Assembly: GCA_030673825.1 (NCBI GenBank)
Contig: JAUTCS010000115.1
Coordinates: forward strand, 1 to 64,000
From: Verrucomicrobiota bacterium JB024
GTDB lineage: Bacteria > Verrucomicrobiota > Verrucomicrobiia > Opitutales > Cerasicoccaceae
DNA length: 64,000 nt
Direction of reading: 5' to 3'
Part shown: positions 47,912 to 58,200 of the stretch, in pieces
Layout: the number at the start of each line of letters is the position of its first letter
Numbering within the stretch: the stretch's first letter is position 1
Position numbers and translations under genes: made by a program
Notes under the pieces: model-generated
The model's input: the letters and a program-made list of their open reading frames with translations, nothing else
What the model was told of the DNA's origin: nothing
Databases searched by the model: none

Positions 47912-48955
47912 ATGATGACCGATTCCCTGCACCAGCCCTTCGTGATCGACCCCGACGGTGTCGCTCCCTCCCAGGTTCCCTTTCGTACACTCACCACCGG
48001 AGCAAAGATGCCCGCCATCGGCGCGGGGACCTTTGGCTCCGACCATGTGACGCCGGACGAGGTCGCCGCCGCCGTGCGCGGAGCCATCGCCTGCGGATAT
48101 CGGCATCTGGACTGCGCCAGCGTTTACGGGAACGAGGACCGTATCGGCGAGATGCTGAAGACGGTTTTTCCGGTCATCCCGCGCGAGGAGTTTTTCATCA
48201 CCTCCAAGGTCTGGAATGACGCGCACGCGCCGGAGGCTGTCGCGGCCTCCTGCCGAAAATCCATCGCGGACCTCGGGTGCGGTTACCTCGACCTCTATCT
48301 GGTGCATTGGCCGTTCCCGAACTTCCACCCGCCGTTCTGCGACGTGGAGAGCCGCTCGGCGGACGCGGTGCCGTTCGAGATCGAGCGTTTCATGGCGACC
48401 TGGCGTGCGATGGAGCAACTCGTGGACGAGGGATTGGTCAAGGCCATCGGCACGTCCAACGTCACCATCCCGAAGCTGGAGCTGATCCTGCCGCGTTGTC
48501 GCATCCGGCCCGCCGTCAATGAAATGGAGCTGCACCCGCACTTCCAGCAGCCCGAGCTGTTCGAGTACGTGCAACGGCAGGGCATCGTTGTCGTCGGCTA
48601 TAGCCCTATCGGCTCACCCGCCCGCCCCGAGCGCGACAAGACGCCCGAAGACACCGTCGATGTCGAAGACCCGGTCATGGTCGAGATCGCTCACAAACAC
48701 GGCATCCACCCGGCCACCCTCTGTGTGAAGTGGGCCGCCCAGCGCGGGCAGGTACCGATTCCTTTCTCCACGAAGAAACGCAACTACCTCGCGAACCTGA
48801 AAAGCCTCTGCTCCGATCCGCTGAGCGACGAGGAGATGTCCCGCATTGCCAGCATTGACCGGGGTTGCCGTCTGATTAAGGGCCAAGTCTTCCTTTGGCA
48901 GAGCGCCCGCGGGTGGGAGGATCTCTGGGACCTCGACGGCACCATCGCTAAGTAG
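47912..48955 (+). CDS. Aldo/keto reductase
   Basis: A 347-aa NAD(P)H-dependent reductase. The catalytic tetrad is visible: Asp and Tyr in HLDCASVYGNE, Lys in FITSKVWND and His in LYLVHWPFPN. Cofactor motifs are near SPIGSPARPE and IPFSTKKRNYLANL. Two ATGs in tandem (47912, 47915) follow a TTG; I chose the first ATG. With the downstream zinc dehydrogenase it could interconvert a sugar aldehyde or lactone, for example in deoxysugar breakdown; this rests on the fucosidase next door. Confidence 0.92.
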   Translation: MMTDSLHQPFVIDPDGVAPSQVPFRTLTTGAKMPAIGAGTFGSDHVTPDEVAAAVRGAIACGYRHLDCASVYGNEDRIGEMLKTVFPVIPREEFFITSKVWNDAHAPEAVAASCRKSIADLGCGYLDLYLVHWPFPNFHPPFCDVESRSADAVPFEIERFMATWRAMEQLVDEGLVKAIGTSNVTIPKLELILPRCRIRPAVNEMELHPHFQQPELFEYVQRQGIVVVGYSPIGSPARPERDKTPEDTVDVEDPVMVEIAHKHGIHPATLCVKWAAQRGQVPIPFSTKKRNYLANLKSLCSDPLSDEEMSRIASIDRGCRLIKGQVFLWQSARGWEDLWDLDGTIAK

Positions 48956-49015
48956 CCCAGGTCTGTATCCGATTTTCAATACAACCCAACAAACCCTCAC
49001 ATCATCGATTTTCCC

Positions 49016-50098
49016 ATGTGCACAAAGACTCTTCCCGATACCATGATGGGTGCGGTGCTGCCCGGTAACAGCAGCACGCAGCTTCACTCCTACGACGTCC
49101 CCACGCCCGGCCACGGCGAGGTCCTGCTCAAGATGAAGGCCTCGACCATCTGCGGCTCGGACATCCGCTGCATTTACCACGAGCACCTGGGCAAGGGGCC
49201 CGAGGGCTATCAGGGCGTCATTGCCGGGCACGAGCCCTGCGGGCAGGTCATTGCCGTCGGCCCCGGCTGCCGCCAGTATCAGGCGGGAGACCGCGCCATC
49301 GTGTACCACATCTCCGGCTGCGGCCTGTGCAACGACTGCCGCCGCGGTTACATGATCTCCTGCACGCACCCGACTTATCGGCGCGCCTACGGTTGGCAGC
49401 GCGACGGCGGCATGGGCGAGTACATGATTGCCGAGGAGAAGGACCTTATCCACCTGCCCGACGAGCTCTCCTATGTGGACGGGGCCCAGGTCGCCTGCGG
49501 CTTTGGCACGGTTTACGAAGGGCTGGAAAAAATTGGCATCTGCGGGAACGACGCGGTGCTCATTACCGGGCTGGGCCCGGTCGGTCTGGCCGCCGGGGCG
49601 CTCTGCCGCAAGCTCGGGGCGAACAAGATCATCGGCATTGATGTGCTCGACGAGCGCCTGGCCATTGCCAAAGACATGGGCCTCGTGGACGAGGCGCTCA
49701 AATCCGGCCCGGATAACGTGGCCGAGGTGCGCGCCTTGACCGGGGGCCACGGCGTCGAGCGAGCGGTGGACTGCTCCGCCCATCACGCTGCCCGCCTGAC
49801 CGCCATCCAGGCCACGCGCAAGTGGGGCCGCATCGTTCTGATCGGGGAGGGCGGCAAGCTGGAGATGCAGCCTTCGCCGGACATGATCCACGACCAGAAA
49901 ACCCTGTACGGTTCCTGGGTCACCTCGACCTGGCGGATGGAGGAACTGGTCGAGCGCCTTGTGCGCTGGAACCTGCATCCCTCCGACCTGGTCACGCACC
50001 GTTTCCCGCTGGAAAAGGTGGACGAGGCCTACGCGCTGATGGCCTCCGGTAAGTGCGGCAAGGTTGCCGTCTGCTACGATGAGGAGCTGCACGCCTGA
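49016..50098 (+). CDS. Zinc-dependent medium-chain alcohol dehydrogenase
   Basis: A 360-aa dehydrogenase. Catalytic zinc ligands lie in STICGSDIR (Cys) and IAGHEPCGQV (His-Glu). The structural zinc site is the four-cysteine loop CGLCNDCRRGYMISC. The NAD-binding motif is TGLGPVGLAAG, followed by IGIDVLDERL, with an acidic residue after the second strand that favours NAD. It is related to sorbitol/threonine dehydrogenases. It lies 60 bases after the aldo/keto reductase gene. The substrate is not known but is probably a sugar or polyol from the same glycan. Confidence 0.94.
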   Translation: MCTKTLPDTMMGAVLPGNSSTQLHSYDVPTPGHGEVLLKMKASTICGSDIRCIYHEHLGKGPEGYQGVIAGHEPCGQVIAVGPGCRQYQAGDRAIVYHISGCGLCNDCRRGYMISCTHPTYRRAYGWQRDGGMGEYMIAEEKDLIHLPDELSYVDGAQVACGFGTVYEGLEKIGICGNDAVLITGLGPVGLAAGALCRKLGANKIIGIDVLDERLAIAKDMGLVDEALKSGPDNVAEVRALTGGHGVERAVDCSAHHAARLTAIQATRKWGRIVLIGEGGKLEMQPSPDMIHDQKTLYGSWVTSTWRMEELVERLVRWNLHPSDLVTHRFPLEKVDEAYALMASGKCGKVAVCYDEELHA

Positions 50099-50244
50099 CC
50101 TTTTATGGGAATCCAGACCGCCGGGCCGGAAATCTGTGTCGTTTCTCGCTCACTTTCGCTTGCCCATGGCGGCATTGAATGCCAAGGCTGGAGTGGCATC
50201 TGACCATGGTCGGATGCCCGGACTCCCTCTTGCCTGCTATCGCC

Positions 50245-52623
50245 ATGAGTAATGATTTGACCTGCTGCACACTGACGCTTCCTGCTCCCGCCGGGAAGGA
50301 CTGGAACTGCGCCTTGCCCGTCGGCAATGGCCGCCTCGGCGCCATGGTTTACGGGAACGCGCTCAGCGACCGTCTCCAGCTCAACGAGGATTCGCTCTGG
50401 AACGGCGGCCCGCAGTACCGGCACAACCCGGATGCGCGGGCCCACCTGGAGCAAATCCGTAGCCTGCTCGCCGAGGGCGACCTGACCCGGGCGCAGACGC
50501 TGACCAATGACGCGCTGGCGGGTATGCCCGACAGCATGCGCTGCTACGAGCCACTGGCCGACCTGCTTTTTACCCACGAGTATCCCGGCGTGGACACCCG
50601 CCTCTCGCCAGATGAGCTGGCCGATGCGGACAGTGCGATCTCCGGTGCCTCAGAGGCCGACCTGCTGGAGGACTACGTCCGTACGCTGGACATGCGCCGG
50701 GGTGTCGTGAAAGTTGAATACACGCTGGGTGGCGTGCGCTACCGGCGCACCGTGCTGGCAAGCTTCCCCGACAGCGTCGTGCTGATGCGCTTCGAGGCCG
50801 AGCAGCCGGGGGCACTGTCGTTCCGCATGCGGATGGAGCGCGGGCCGCGCTCGAGCTACTCGACCCGATTCGCCGACGCGCTGGAGCGCATCGGCACGGA
50901 CCGTATCGGCCTGCGTGGCCGGGCGGGCGGGGCCGAGGGCGTGGGCTTCGGCTGTGTGGCCGGGGTTAAGACCGAGGGCGGCGAACAGTCCCTCATCGGC
51001 GATACGTTGATCATCCGCGAGGCCACCGCCGTGACGCTGGTCTTTTCTGCCGCGACGACTTTCCGTGAGGCCGAACCGCTCGCCTATGCGCAGGCGCGGG
51101 TCGATGCGGCCTTGCATGAGTCCTGGGAGACGCTCTTGGCGCGGCATTGCGCGGACTTCGAGGCGCTTTTCGCGCGGGTCTCGCTCTCGATGGACGGGAG
51201 TGAAGGGGAGGCTGCCACCTCGGCTGCCCCTGTGGCGGCGGCGAGATATTTCAACTACGGGCGCTACCTGCTGATCTCCTCCAGCCGCCCCGGTTCGCTC
51301 CCGGCCAATCTCCAGGGTATCTGGAATCAGGACTTCTGGCCCTCCTGGGGGTCGAAGTACACGATCAACATCAACCTGGAGATGAACTACTGGCCCGCGC
51401 TGCCGGGGAACCTGGCCGAGTGTCAGGAGCCGTTGCTGGAACTGGTCGAGCGCCTGGCCGCGAGCGGCGCGGAAACCGCCCGTCAGATGTACGGCTGCGG
51501 CGGGTGGATGGCCCATCACAACACCGACATCTGGGCGGACTCCTGCCCGACGGACCGCAACCTGGCCGCTAGCTACTGGATGATGGGCGGCGCCTGGCTG
51601 TGCCTGAATCTGTGGGAGCAGTATCTCTTTACGCTCGATCAGTCGTTGCTTCAGCGTTTGCTGCCTCTGCTCAAGGGGGCGTGCGAGTTCTTTTTCGATT
51701 TTCTGATCGAGGATCAGAAGGGACGTCTCATCGTCTCCCCGAGCGTGTCCCCGGAAAATGTCTACCGCCTCCCCAATGGCGAATACGGGACGCTCAGCCA
51801 TGGCACCACCATGGACAGCGAAATCCTGCACGAACTCTTCACCGCCGCGGCGACAGCTGCCGGAGTGGTAGGGGACGAGGCCGCGTTCGTTTCGCGCTGC
51901 GAGGACGTTCTTTCGCGCCTGCCCCGACCCACGGTTGGCAGCCATGGCCGCCTGCTGGAGTGGCTCGACGAGGACCATGTGGAGGTCGATGAACAGCACC
52001 GGCATATCTCGCATGCCTTTGGCATTTACCCCGGCAGTCAGATCACTCCGGCGGGCACGCCGGAGTTGGCCGAGGCGGCCAAGCGCACGCTCTCGCTCCG
52101 TGGCGACGGCGGAACCGGCTGGGCCATTGCCTGGAAGTCTATTCTGTGGGCGCGCCTGCTGGAAGCCGACCGGGCCGGCGAACTACTGGCCGCGCTGCTC
52201 CAGATCACGACGTCCACGGTCGAGGGGGGCGCGGTCAAGGAGTATACGGGCGGTGGCAGCTACCAGAACCTCCTCTGTGCGCATCCGCCTTTCCAGATCG
52301 ACGGGAATTTCGGGGGCAGTGCGGCGGTGGCTGAAATGCTGCTGCAAAGCCACGAGCGCGGACAGCTCGACGGCGTGTCTGTCCCGCTCATCCGTCTCTT
52401 GCCCGCGCTGCCCGCGAACTGGGAAAGCGGGGAAGCTGCCGGGTTGCTGGCTCGCGGAGGCTTGGAGCTCGACCTTTCGTGGGAGCAGGGGAAACTGGAG
52501 CGTGCGAACATCCGTGCCCAGGTCGCTACGCGTGTACTCGTCGCCTACGGTGAGGCCAGCCGCGAACTGGTGCTTGCCGCCGGAGAAGAAAAGACGCTGA
52601 GCCGGGAGGATTTTGGAGGCTGA
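50245..52623 (+). CDS. GH95 family alpha-L-fucosidase/galactosidase, cytoplasmic
   Basis: A 792-aa enzyme. The family start [18 protein letters not shown] and [13 protein letters not shown] is unmistakable. The alpha/alpha-barrel carries [28 protein letters not shown] and near the C-terminus [16 protein letters not shown], the regions that hold catalytic Asn and Asp residues in characterised GH95 enzymes. These invert alpha-1,2-L-fucosidic or related L-galactosidic bonds. There is no signal peptide with the ATG at 50245 (MSNDLTCC), so it works on imported oligosaccharides. It follows the dehydrogenase after 146 bases. Confidence 0.94.
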   Translation: MSNDLTCCTLTLPAPAGKDWNCALPVGNGRLGAMVYGNALSDRLQLNEDSLWNGGPQYRHNPDARAHLEQIRSLLAEGDLTRAQTLTNDALAGMPDSMRCYEPLADLLFTHEYPGVDTRLSPDELADADSAISGASEADLLEDYVRTLDMRRGVVKVEYTLGGVRYRRTVLASFPDSVVLMRFEAEQPGALSFRMRMERGPRSSYSTRFADALERIGTDRIGLRGRAGGAEGVGFGCVAGVKTEGGEQSLIGDTLIIREATAVTLVFSAATTFREAEPLAYAQARVDAALHESWETLLARHCADFEALFARVSLSMDGSEGEAATSAAPVAAARYFNYGRYLLISSSRPGSLPANLQGIWNQDFWPSWGSKYTININLEMNYWPALPGNLAECQEPLLELVERLAASGAETARQMYGCGGWMAHHNTDIWADSCPTDRNLAASYWMMGGAWLCLNLWEQYLFTLDQSLLQRLLPLLKGACEFFFDFLIEDQKGRLIVSPSVSPENVYRLPNGEYGTLSHGTTMDSEILHELFTAAATAAGVVGDEAAFVSRCEDVLSRLPRPTVGSHGRLLEWLDEDHVEVDEQHRHISHAFGIYPGSQITPAGTPELAEAAKRTLSLRGDGGTGWAIAWKSILWARLLEADRAGELLAALLQITTSTVEGGAVKEYTGGGSYQNLLCAHPPFQIDGNFGGSAAVAEMLLQSHERGQLDGVSVPLIRLLPALPANWESGEAAGLLARGGLELDLSWEQGKLERANIRAQVATRVLVAYGEASRELVLAAGEEKTLSREDFGG

Positions 52624-52662
52624 CGAGTGCAGGTGAGAGCCAGCGGCTCGCCATGTGCGTGT

Positions 52663-52675
52663 TCGAACGGTTCGA
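52663..52675 (+). promoter_or_regulatory. Operator B upstream of the SGNH esterase
   Basis: TCGAACGGTTCGA, a perfect 6-1-6 palindrome, 60 bases before the esterase ATG and 39 bases after the fucosidase stop. Confidence 0.82.
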
Positions 52676-52735
52676 CCTCTCCGGCCAAAGATAGCCTTGG
52701 AAGCAGGGGATGTCGGTTGTATCCCAGCGGGTAAC

Positions 52736-54088
52736 ATGCCTCTGATTATCCGGCTCAAGCTTCGTCTTTTTCCTGTTCTCACCCTGCTGGGATTGCTGCC
52801 CACGTTGAGTGTTCCGGCAGCGGAACCTGCGCAAGACGACTTCACGTCTCGCGACCCGGTCGAGTTCACCGTTCGCGGTGGCTTACCTAATTTCTTCCGC
52901 AAGCTGGAGGACGGGCAAACGGTCGTGATCGCGTATCTGGGCGGGAGCATCACGGCTCAGGCGGGCTGGCGGGTGCAGAGCCAGGCGTGGTTTCAGGCGC
53001 AGTATCCGCAGGCCCGTGTGGAGGGCGTTCACGCTGCCATCGGAGGGACCGGCTCCGAGCTCGGGGTGTTTCGGATGCAGGCGGACGCGCTCGATCATCA
53101 GCCGGACTTGCTGTTTGTCGAGTTCGCCGTGAATGACGCCAAAGAAGACCCAGAGAACATTGTGAAGGCGATGGAGGGGATCGTGCGGAAAACCTGGGCT
53201 CAGTTCCCGAGGACGGACATCTGCTTTGTGTACACGGTCACCTCCCGCGACAGCCAGCAACTGGCGGCGGGGGCGATGAAGCAGTCAACCTGCGTGATGG
53301 AGGCCGTGGCGGACTACTATGCGATCCCCAGCGTGCATATGGGCCTGAAGGTGGCGCAGATGGAAGCAGCCGGGAGGCTCGTCATGAGCGGAAGCGCGCC
53401 CATGACGCAAGTTTCCGGTGACGTGTTCAATGAAGCGGCCAGCCTCGCCACGGACGAGCAGGGGCGTATCGTTTTCTCTAAGGACGGTACCCATCCTTAT
53501 CCTGAGACCGGACACGTTCTTTACACTGAGGCGCTGGTCCGGGCGATGGAGCAGATGCGCGACAAGACCGCCGATGTCCCGCACGCGATGCCCGCGCCCA
53601 TGCGGGAAGATAACTGGGAGGCCGCCAACCAGTTTCCCATCCCGGAGAGCTATCTTTCCGGTCCGTATCGGAACCTCACGGCTGAGGGCGACAGCCTGGC
53701 TAACGAGTATGCCAAGCGCGTGCAGCCGCTCTACCGGCTGGAGCCCGGCGCACAGATGCACTTCCGGTTCAAGGGGACGAAGGCGGCGATCTTCGATGTG
53801 ATCGGGCCTGACGGCGGGTTGGTCGAAGTCACGGTCGATGGCCAGTCCCACGAGGTCAAGCGTATCGACGGCTACTGCGCCTACCGTCGGCTGTCGCTGA
53901 TGGATGTCTGTGATAACCTGGACGACGGCGTCCACGAGGTCACTATCCGCGTGCTGGACAATCCTTTCGACAAGGCCTCGATCCTCTACACCCGCGGTAG
54001 CCAGGACATCAAGGAGCACCCCGAAAAGTACGCACCGCAACTCTGGTATCCCGGGGCGATCCTTATCGTCGGCGAGCTGTTGCCTTAG
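52736..54088 (+). CDS. Secreted SGNH-hydrolase-type esterase with C-terminal beta domain
   Basis: A 450-aa protein with a signal peptide (LRLFPVLTLLGLLPTLSVPAA). SGNH blocks are readable: the nucleophile Ser in YLGGSITAQAGW, Gly in IGGTGSELG, Asn in EFAVNDAKED and the Asp-His pair in KDGTHPYPETGH. From about residue 320 a beta-sandwich follows (HFRFKGTKAAIFDVIGPDGG). Enzymes of this class remove acetyl or other acyl groups from polysaccharides. It has its own operator B and converges with the lacI gene, overlapping its end by 26 bases. Confidence 0.88.
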   Translation: MPLIIRLKLRLFPVLTLLGLLPTLSVPAAEPAQDDFTSRDPVEFTVRGGLPNFFRKLEDGQTVVIAYLGGSITAQAGWRVQSQAWFQAQYPQARVEGVHAAIGGTGSELGVFRMQADALDHQPDLLFVEFAVNDAKEDPENIVKAMEGIVRKTWAQFPRTDICFVYTVTSRDSQQLAAGAMKQSTCVMEAVADYYAIPSVHMGLKVAQMEAAGRLVMSGSAPMTQVSGDVFNEAASLATDEQGRIVFSKDGTHPYPETGHVLYTEALVRAMEQMRDKTADVPHAMPAPMREDNWEAANQFPIPESYLSGPYRNLTAEGDSLANEYAKRVQPLYRLEPGAQMHFRFKGTKAAIFDVIGPDGGLVEVTVDGQSHEVKRIDGYCAYRRLSLMDVCDNLDDGVHEVTIRVLDNPFDKASILYTRGSQDIKEHPEKYAPQLWYPGAILIVGELLP

Positions 54089-55136
54089 CAGATACTGCCC
54101 GCACGGTGCTTCCCGGGCTCCACACGCTCTCGACGAGGATGCCGCTCTGGAAAGGCGGGACGCCGGACTCGTTGCGGTGGATCTGGCTGATGAGTGAGTC
54201 CACCGCCTTCATGCCCAGCCAGCGGGCGCTGTGGTACATGCCTGCGACCTTGTCCTTGAACTGCGGGGAGAGGTCGAGCATGGCGATGCCGAAGTCCTCC
54301 GGCGTCTTCAATCCGAGTTCTTCCACCCATTCCAGAATGAAGCTGTTGATGCAGATGCAGGCATCGGGCTTGTAGGCCTGTATCCAGTCAAAGAACCGCT
54401 TTTTGCCTTCGGGGCGCGGCTTTTCCTGAAGGTCTTCCAGGTAGAGGATCGGTGGGGCGTCCTTTTGCTTGCCGATGCAGGTCATATACCCGGCGACGTA
54501 CCGGTGCTCCAATAGGGCATCGAGCCACTTGTCCAGGACGATCCCGATCCGGCGGTATCCGGCCTGGGTCATGTGGTGGTAGGCCTGGACGGCCGTCACA
54601 TAGTGGTCGTTCGCGATGAAGTTCAGCCGGGGCGTTCCCGGGTGCGAGCCGATGGCGACCGTTGGCAGGCTGCGCCAGATCGGTTCGCAGCGCATGAGAG
54701 CTTCGTCGTCGCGGATACCGTAAAAGGCAACTCCCTGAATGTTTCGCGCCTCCAGAATGCTGGCCAGGCGCTGCGGGGTGACCTTGGGCTGCTCGAGCCA
54801 AAAGTAATCCAGCTTGTAGCCGAGCTGCTCGGCTCGCTCCTCCGCGCCATCGAGCTGCTCGCGGACGATTTCGATCCGTTGGGCCAGGTCATTATAGACG
54901 GAAACGTTGATCAATCCGAGCGTGGCCACATAGCTGTTTTTCCTGGAGTTGCGCAGCTCGGCCATCAGACGTGCGGTGAGCGGATTACTGCGGTAACCCA
55001 TCTGCATGGCGGTTTTTTCTATCTGCAGGCGCAGCGACTCCGTCACCCGGGGGTCATTGCGCAGGGCGAGCGAAACGGTGGATTTCGCCACGCCAGCCTT
55101 ACGGGCGACATCGGCCATGGTGGGGGCTTTTTTCAT
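54063..55136 (-). CDS. LacI-family regulator of the second glycan locus
   Basis: A 357-aa regulator. The headpiece is MADVARKAGVAKSTVSLALR with the hinge MGYRSNPLTARLMAELR, and the ligand domain follows (GLINVSVYNDLAQR, RRIGIVLDKWLDALLEHR). Operator B lies only 4 bases upstream of its ATG and is shared with the divergent 1154-aa glycosidase gene, a common arrangement for an autoregulated local repressor. The TVSLALRNDP segment differs from the first LacI protein (TVSNILQSNP) in recognition-helix residues, matching the different operator. The 3' end overlaps the convergent esterase gene. Confidence 0.93.
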   Translation of the reverse strand: MKKAPTMADVARKAGVAKSTVSLALRNDPRVTESLRLQIEKTAMQMGYRSNPLTARLMAELRNSRKNSYVATLGLINVSVYNDLAQRIEIVREQLDGAEERAEQLGYKLDYFWLEQPKVTPQRLASILEARNIQGVAFYGIRDDEALMRCEPIWRSLPTVAIGSHPGTPRLNFIANDHYVTAVQAYHHMTQAGYRRIGIVLDKWLDALLEHRYVAGYMTCIGKQKDAPPILYLEDLQEKPRPEGKKRFFDWIQAYKPDACICINSFILEWVEELGLKTPEDFGIAMLDLSPQFKDKVAGMYHSARWLGMKAVDSLISQIHRNESGVPPFQSGILVESVWSPGSTVRAVSAKATARRR

Positions 55137-55139
55137 ACC

Positions 55140-55152
55140 TCGAACTGTTCGA
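55140..55152. promoter_or_regulatory. Operator B between lacI and the 1154-aa glycosidase
   Basis: TCGAACTGTTCGA, a perfect 6-1-6 palindrome. A TTGACA box at 55164-55169 points to the glycosidase gene. Confidence 0.85.
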
Positions 55153-55223
55153 TTTGGGGCGTTTTGACAGCTGTGAATGATTTACGGCATTGTTTTCCCA
55201 TCCCAGATTAAAGGAATATCGTT

Positions 55224-58200
55224 ATGCCCAGTTACTTGTCAATGGAACCCATGTTCACTTTCCGAAACTTTATCACATCGTTGGGTGATTTTATCGAGTC
55301 CCCCGTCGCCTCTTCCCCGCGGGCGCTTGTGCGTTCGACGATAGCGCTGAGCGCGGTGGCTGCCCTCGGGCTGCCGCAGGGCTCACAGGCCGCCGAGGTG
55401 TCCGAGCACCCGGCCCAGGAGGCCAACCTGCTGACCAACGGTTCGTTCGAACTCGGGTTGGGTGCCGAGCCGTTTTATCCCGGCTGGGCAGTGCCCAAGG
55501 CCGGGCTGGCCGACTGCGAGGTGCCTGCGCTGCCGGAGCTGGATAGCGAGCAGGCGCACAGCGGTACGCAGTCGCTGAAGCTCGCGCGGAGCAAAGGAGT
55601 CAAGCTGGTGTACTTGGACATCCATTCCCCGGATTTCACGACAGCGGGGCAGACGTGGTTTTCTTTTTGGGCAAAGGCCAGCCGCCCGGGCGTTGATCTC
55701 ATCGCCGGGGTTTGCCCGGCGGACGGAAAAGGCCGCTCTCCCAACGCCCCGCAAATCGTCCGCGGCAAGCTCTCGGGCGAGTGGCAGGAGTGGAAGGGCA
55801 CCCTGACCGTGGACAAGCCGGTGGTCCCGTTGCGCATCGAGTTCGCCAGCCGGGAGGGTTCGCCTTTTGAGGTGTGGATCGACGACATCGCATGGACGAC
55901 GACGCCTCCGGCTGACACGGCAAGCCAGCCGCGCGCGAGCGAGGTGGAGGTCGTGTTGCTTCCGGCCTCGCGTAACGGCATCCACGTGGCCGGGCAGCCG
56001 GTCAACCTGCGCTGGAGCGCACAGGCTGCCAAGCCTTGCCAGGCGACACTCTCTCTGCGCTTGCGCGACCTGGCCCGGCAGTTGCCGGAGGAAACGCTCT
56101 GGGAGAGCCCGGTGGAACTGGGCACCGAGGCCCGGCAGGGAGACATCCCGCTGGGCGTGTTGAAGCGCGGGGCGTACTTCGCGGTGGTTGAGGTTCGCGA
56201 CGCCGCATCGGGTGCGCTGCTGGGCACCGGGCGGGAACGCTTTACCGTGATGACGGACCTGCATGAGGTGCCGGCTCCGGTCGATTTCAATGTCGGCTAC
56301 CACGGCGGGCTCGAATGGCCCCGGGACGGAGACGTTTCTTTCAACTGGCGCGGCCATTGGGATATTGACGAGTTCTTCTCGAACAATTTTCAGACGGGGT
56401 TCCGCGTCCAGCGCGACATCTGGGACTGGGAAAAGGTCGAGCCGCTGCCTGGCGACTACCGTTGGGGTGAATTGGATGTGCGCACCGCCGCAGCCGCCCG
56501 CAACGGCTGCACGACGATCATCTGCATCCCGCACAAGCCGCTCAACATGAAGCGCGAGGAGTATGCCAAGCTCATGGCCGGCACCGAAGAGGGCAACGGC
56601 ATGTGGCTGTACCGCACGAGCAAGGACATCAGCGAGTACAGCGTGCGCTCCAACCCAATGGGCTCCTCCAGCGATCCTCAGCAGCGAAACATTCTCCTGG
56701 CTCCCGATCCGGAAGTGCTCTCCGATTTTATGGCGGAGCTGGCCGAGCGCTACGCGGACAAGATCGAAGCCATCGAGTACCTCAACGAGCCGAATCTGTA
56801 CATCAACCCGGAGGGGCTGATCGAGTTCTACTTCAAGCCCGCGTACGACATGATGAAGCTCGTCGCGCCGGACCTGCTGGTTTTCATGAACCAGACGGCG
56901 GATTTTTCCGCCGACGGTAACGGCTATACCGGACAGTTCCTGCGTCTCGGAGGCGCGGAGTATTGCGACGGAGTCAGCTATCACCCCTACGGCTCCTCGC
57001 TGCTGGAGAGCGGCGGGCTGGCGGCCGCCAAGAACCTGGAGAGTCTGCTCAAGCAGTACTCGACACCCGAAAAGGAACTGTTGCTGGGCATGAGCGAGAT
57101 TCACGGCCTGGGCGGCAGTTCGAACATGACCTTTGTCCGCACGGCGGCTCTCCAGCGTGCGCTGCTGGACTGGGCCATCGGTGCCCGTTGGAGTGCGGGG
57201 ATCGTCTTGTCGAGGAACAACTTTTATGAAGGCGTTGGCCCGCGCAACTGGTTCCTGCGGGGGCCATTCGTGCCCGGGATCGGTGCCACTTACATGAACG
57301 GCATGTTTGCCGCGCTCGGTGGCTACGAACTGCGCGAGCGGATCGAGCTGGACGAAAACGTCCTGATCATCAGCTTTGATCGGCAGGCGGACGACTCTGC
57401 GGACAAACCGTACGCCGTCGCCATCATGGCAGCGAAAATGCCGCTGCGCCGGGCCGAGCTGGAATCGTCGCTGGACGGCGTTGCCTTTGAGGCCTTCGAC
57501 TCCTTCGCCGAGCCGATGGCGCTGGAGGCACCGGGGAAAATCCAGTTGGGGACGGACGCCTTGTATCTGAAATCCGACGATCCGGCCCTTTTCGAGGTCT
57601 TGAAAAAAGCCCGTGTGACCTGGGCGCAGGACATCACCGGCGAAACCGAAATCCTCTCGGGCCCGGAGGCTGAGCAGTTTATCTACCGTACGGGCTTGCC
57701 GCCGATGGAAGCGCAGACCTGTGGCGTCATCCAGCGCTGGACGCTGCTTGATGTGGGCGATAAAGCCGTCACGGAAACATCTCCGGTGGAGGCTGGTCTG
57801 GCCAACGCCGAGGGCGAGCTGATCTGGCCGGTCGATAAAACGCATTCGGTGGATCAGCCGCTGCCTTATGTTGTCCTGGATGACGGGAGATCGGGGCAGG
57901 GCGGGCATGTCTATGCCTGCACCTCCATCTACTCGCCCAAGGCGCAGGAACTGGCCCTCTCCTGGAGTGCGACCGTTCCCTCCACGCTCTGGCTCAATGG
58001 CGTGGAAAAAGTCTCTCTGCCGGTGGAGTCCTATGAGCCGGTCGGTGCACGGCGTACCCCCGTCACGCTGAAACTGCGGGAGGGGATGAACCATATCTAT
58101 GTGGCCCTCGAGCGGGGGGGCGCGCCCGCTGTTTTCGCCCTGAGCGCGGACGCCGTGCCGACCGATGTCCCGGCCAAGGCGGATGCGGACGGGTACATCC

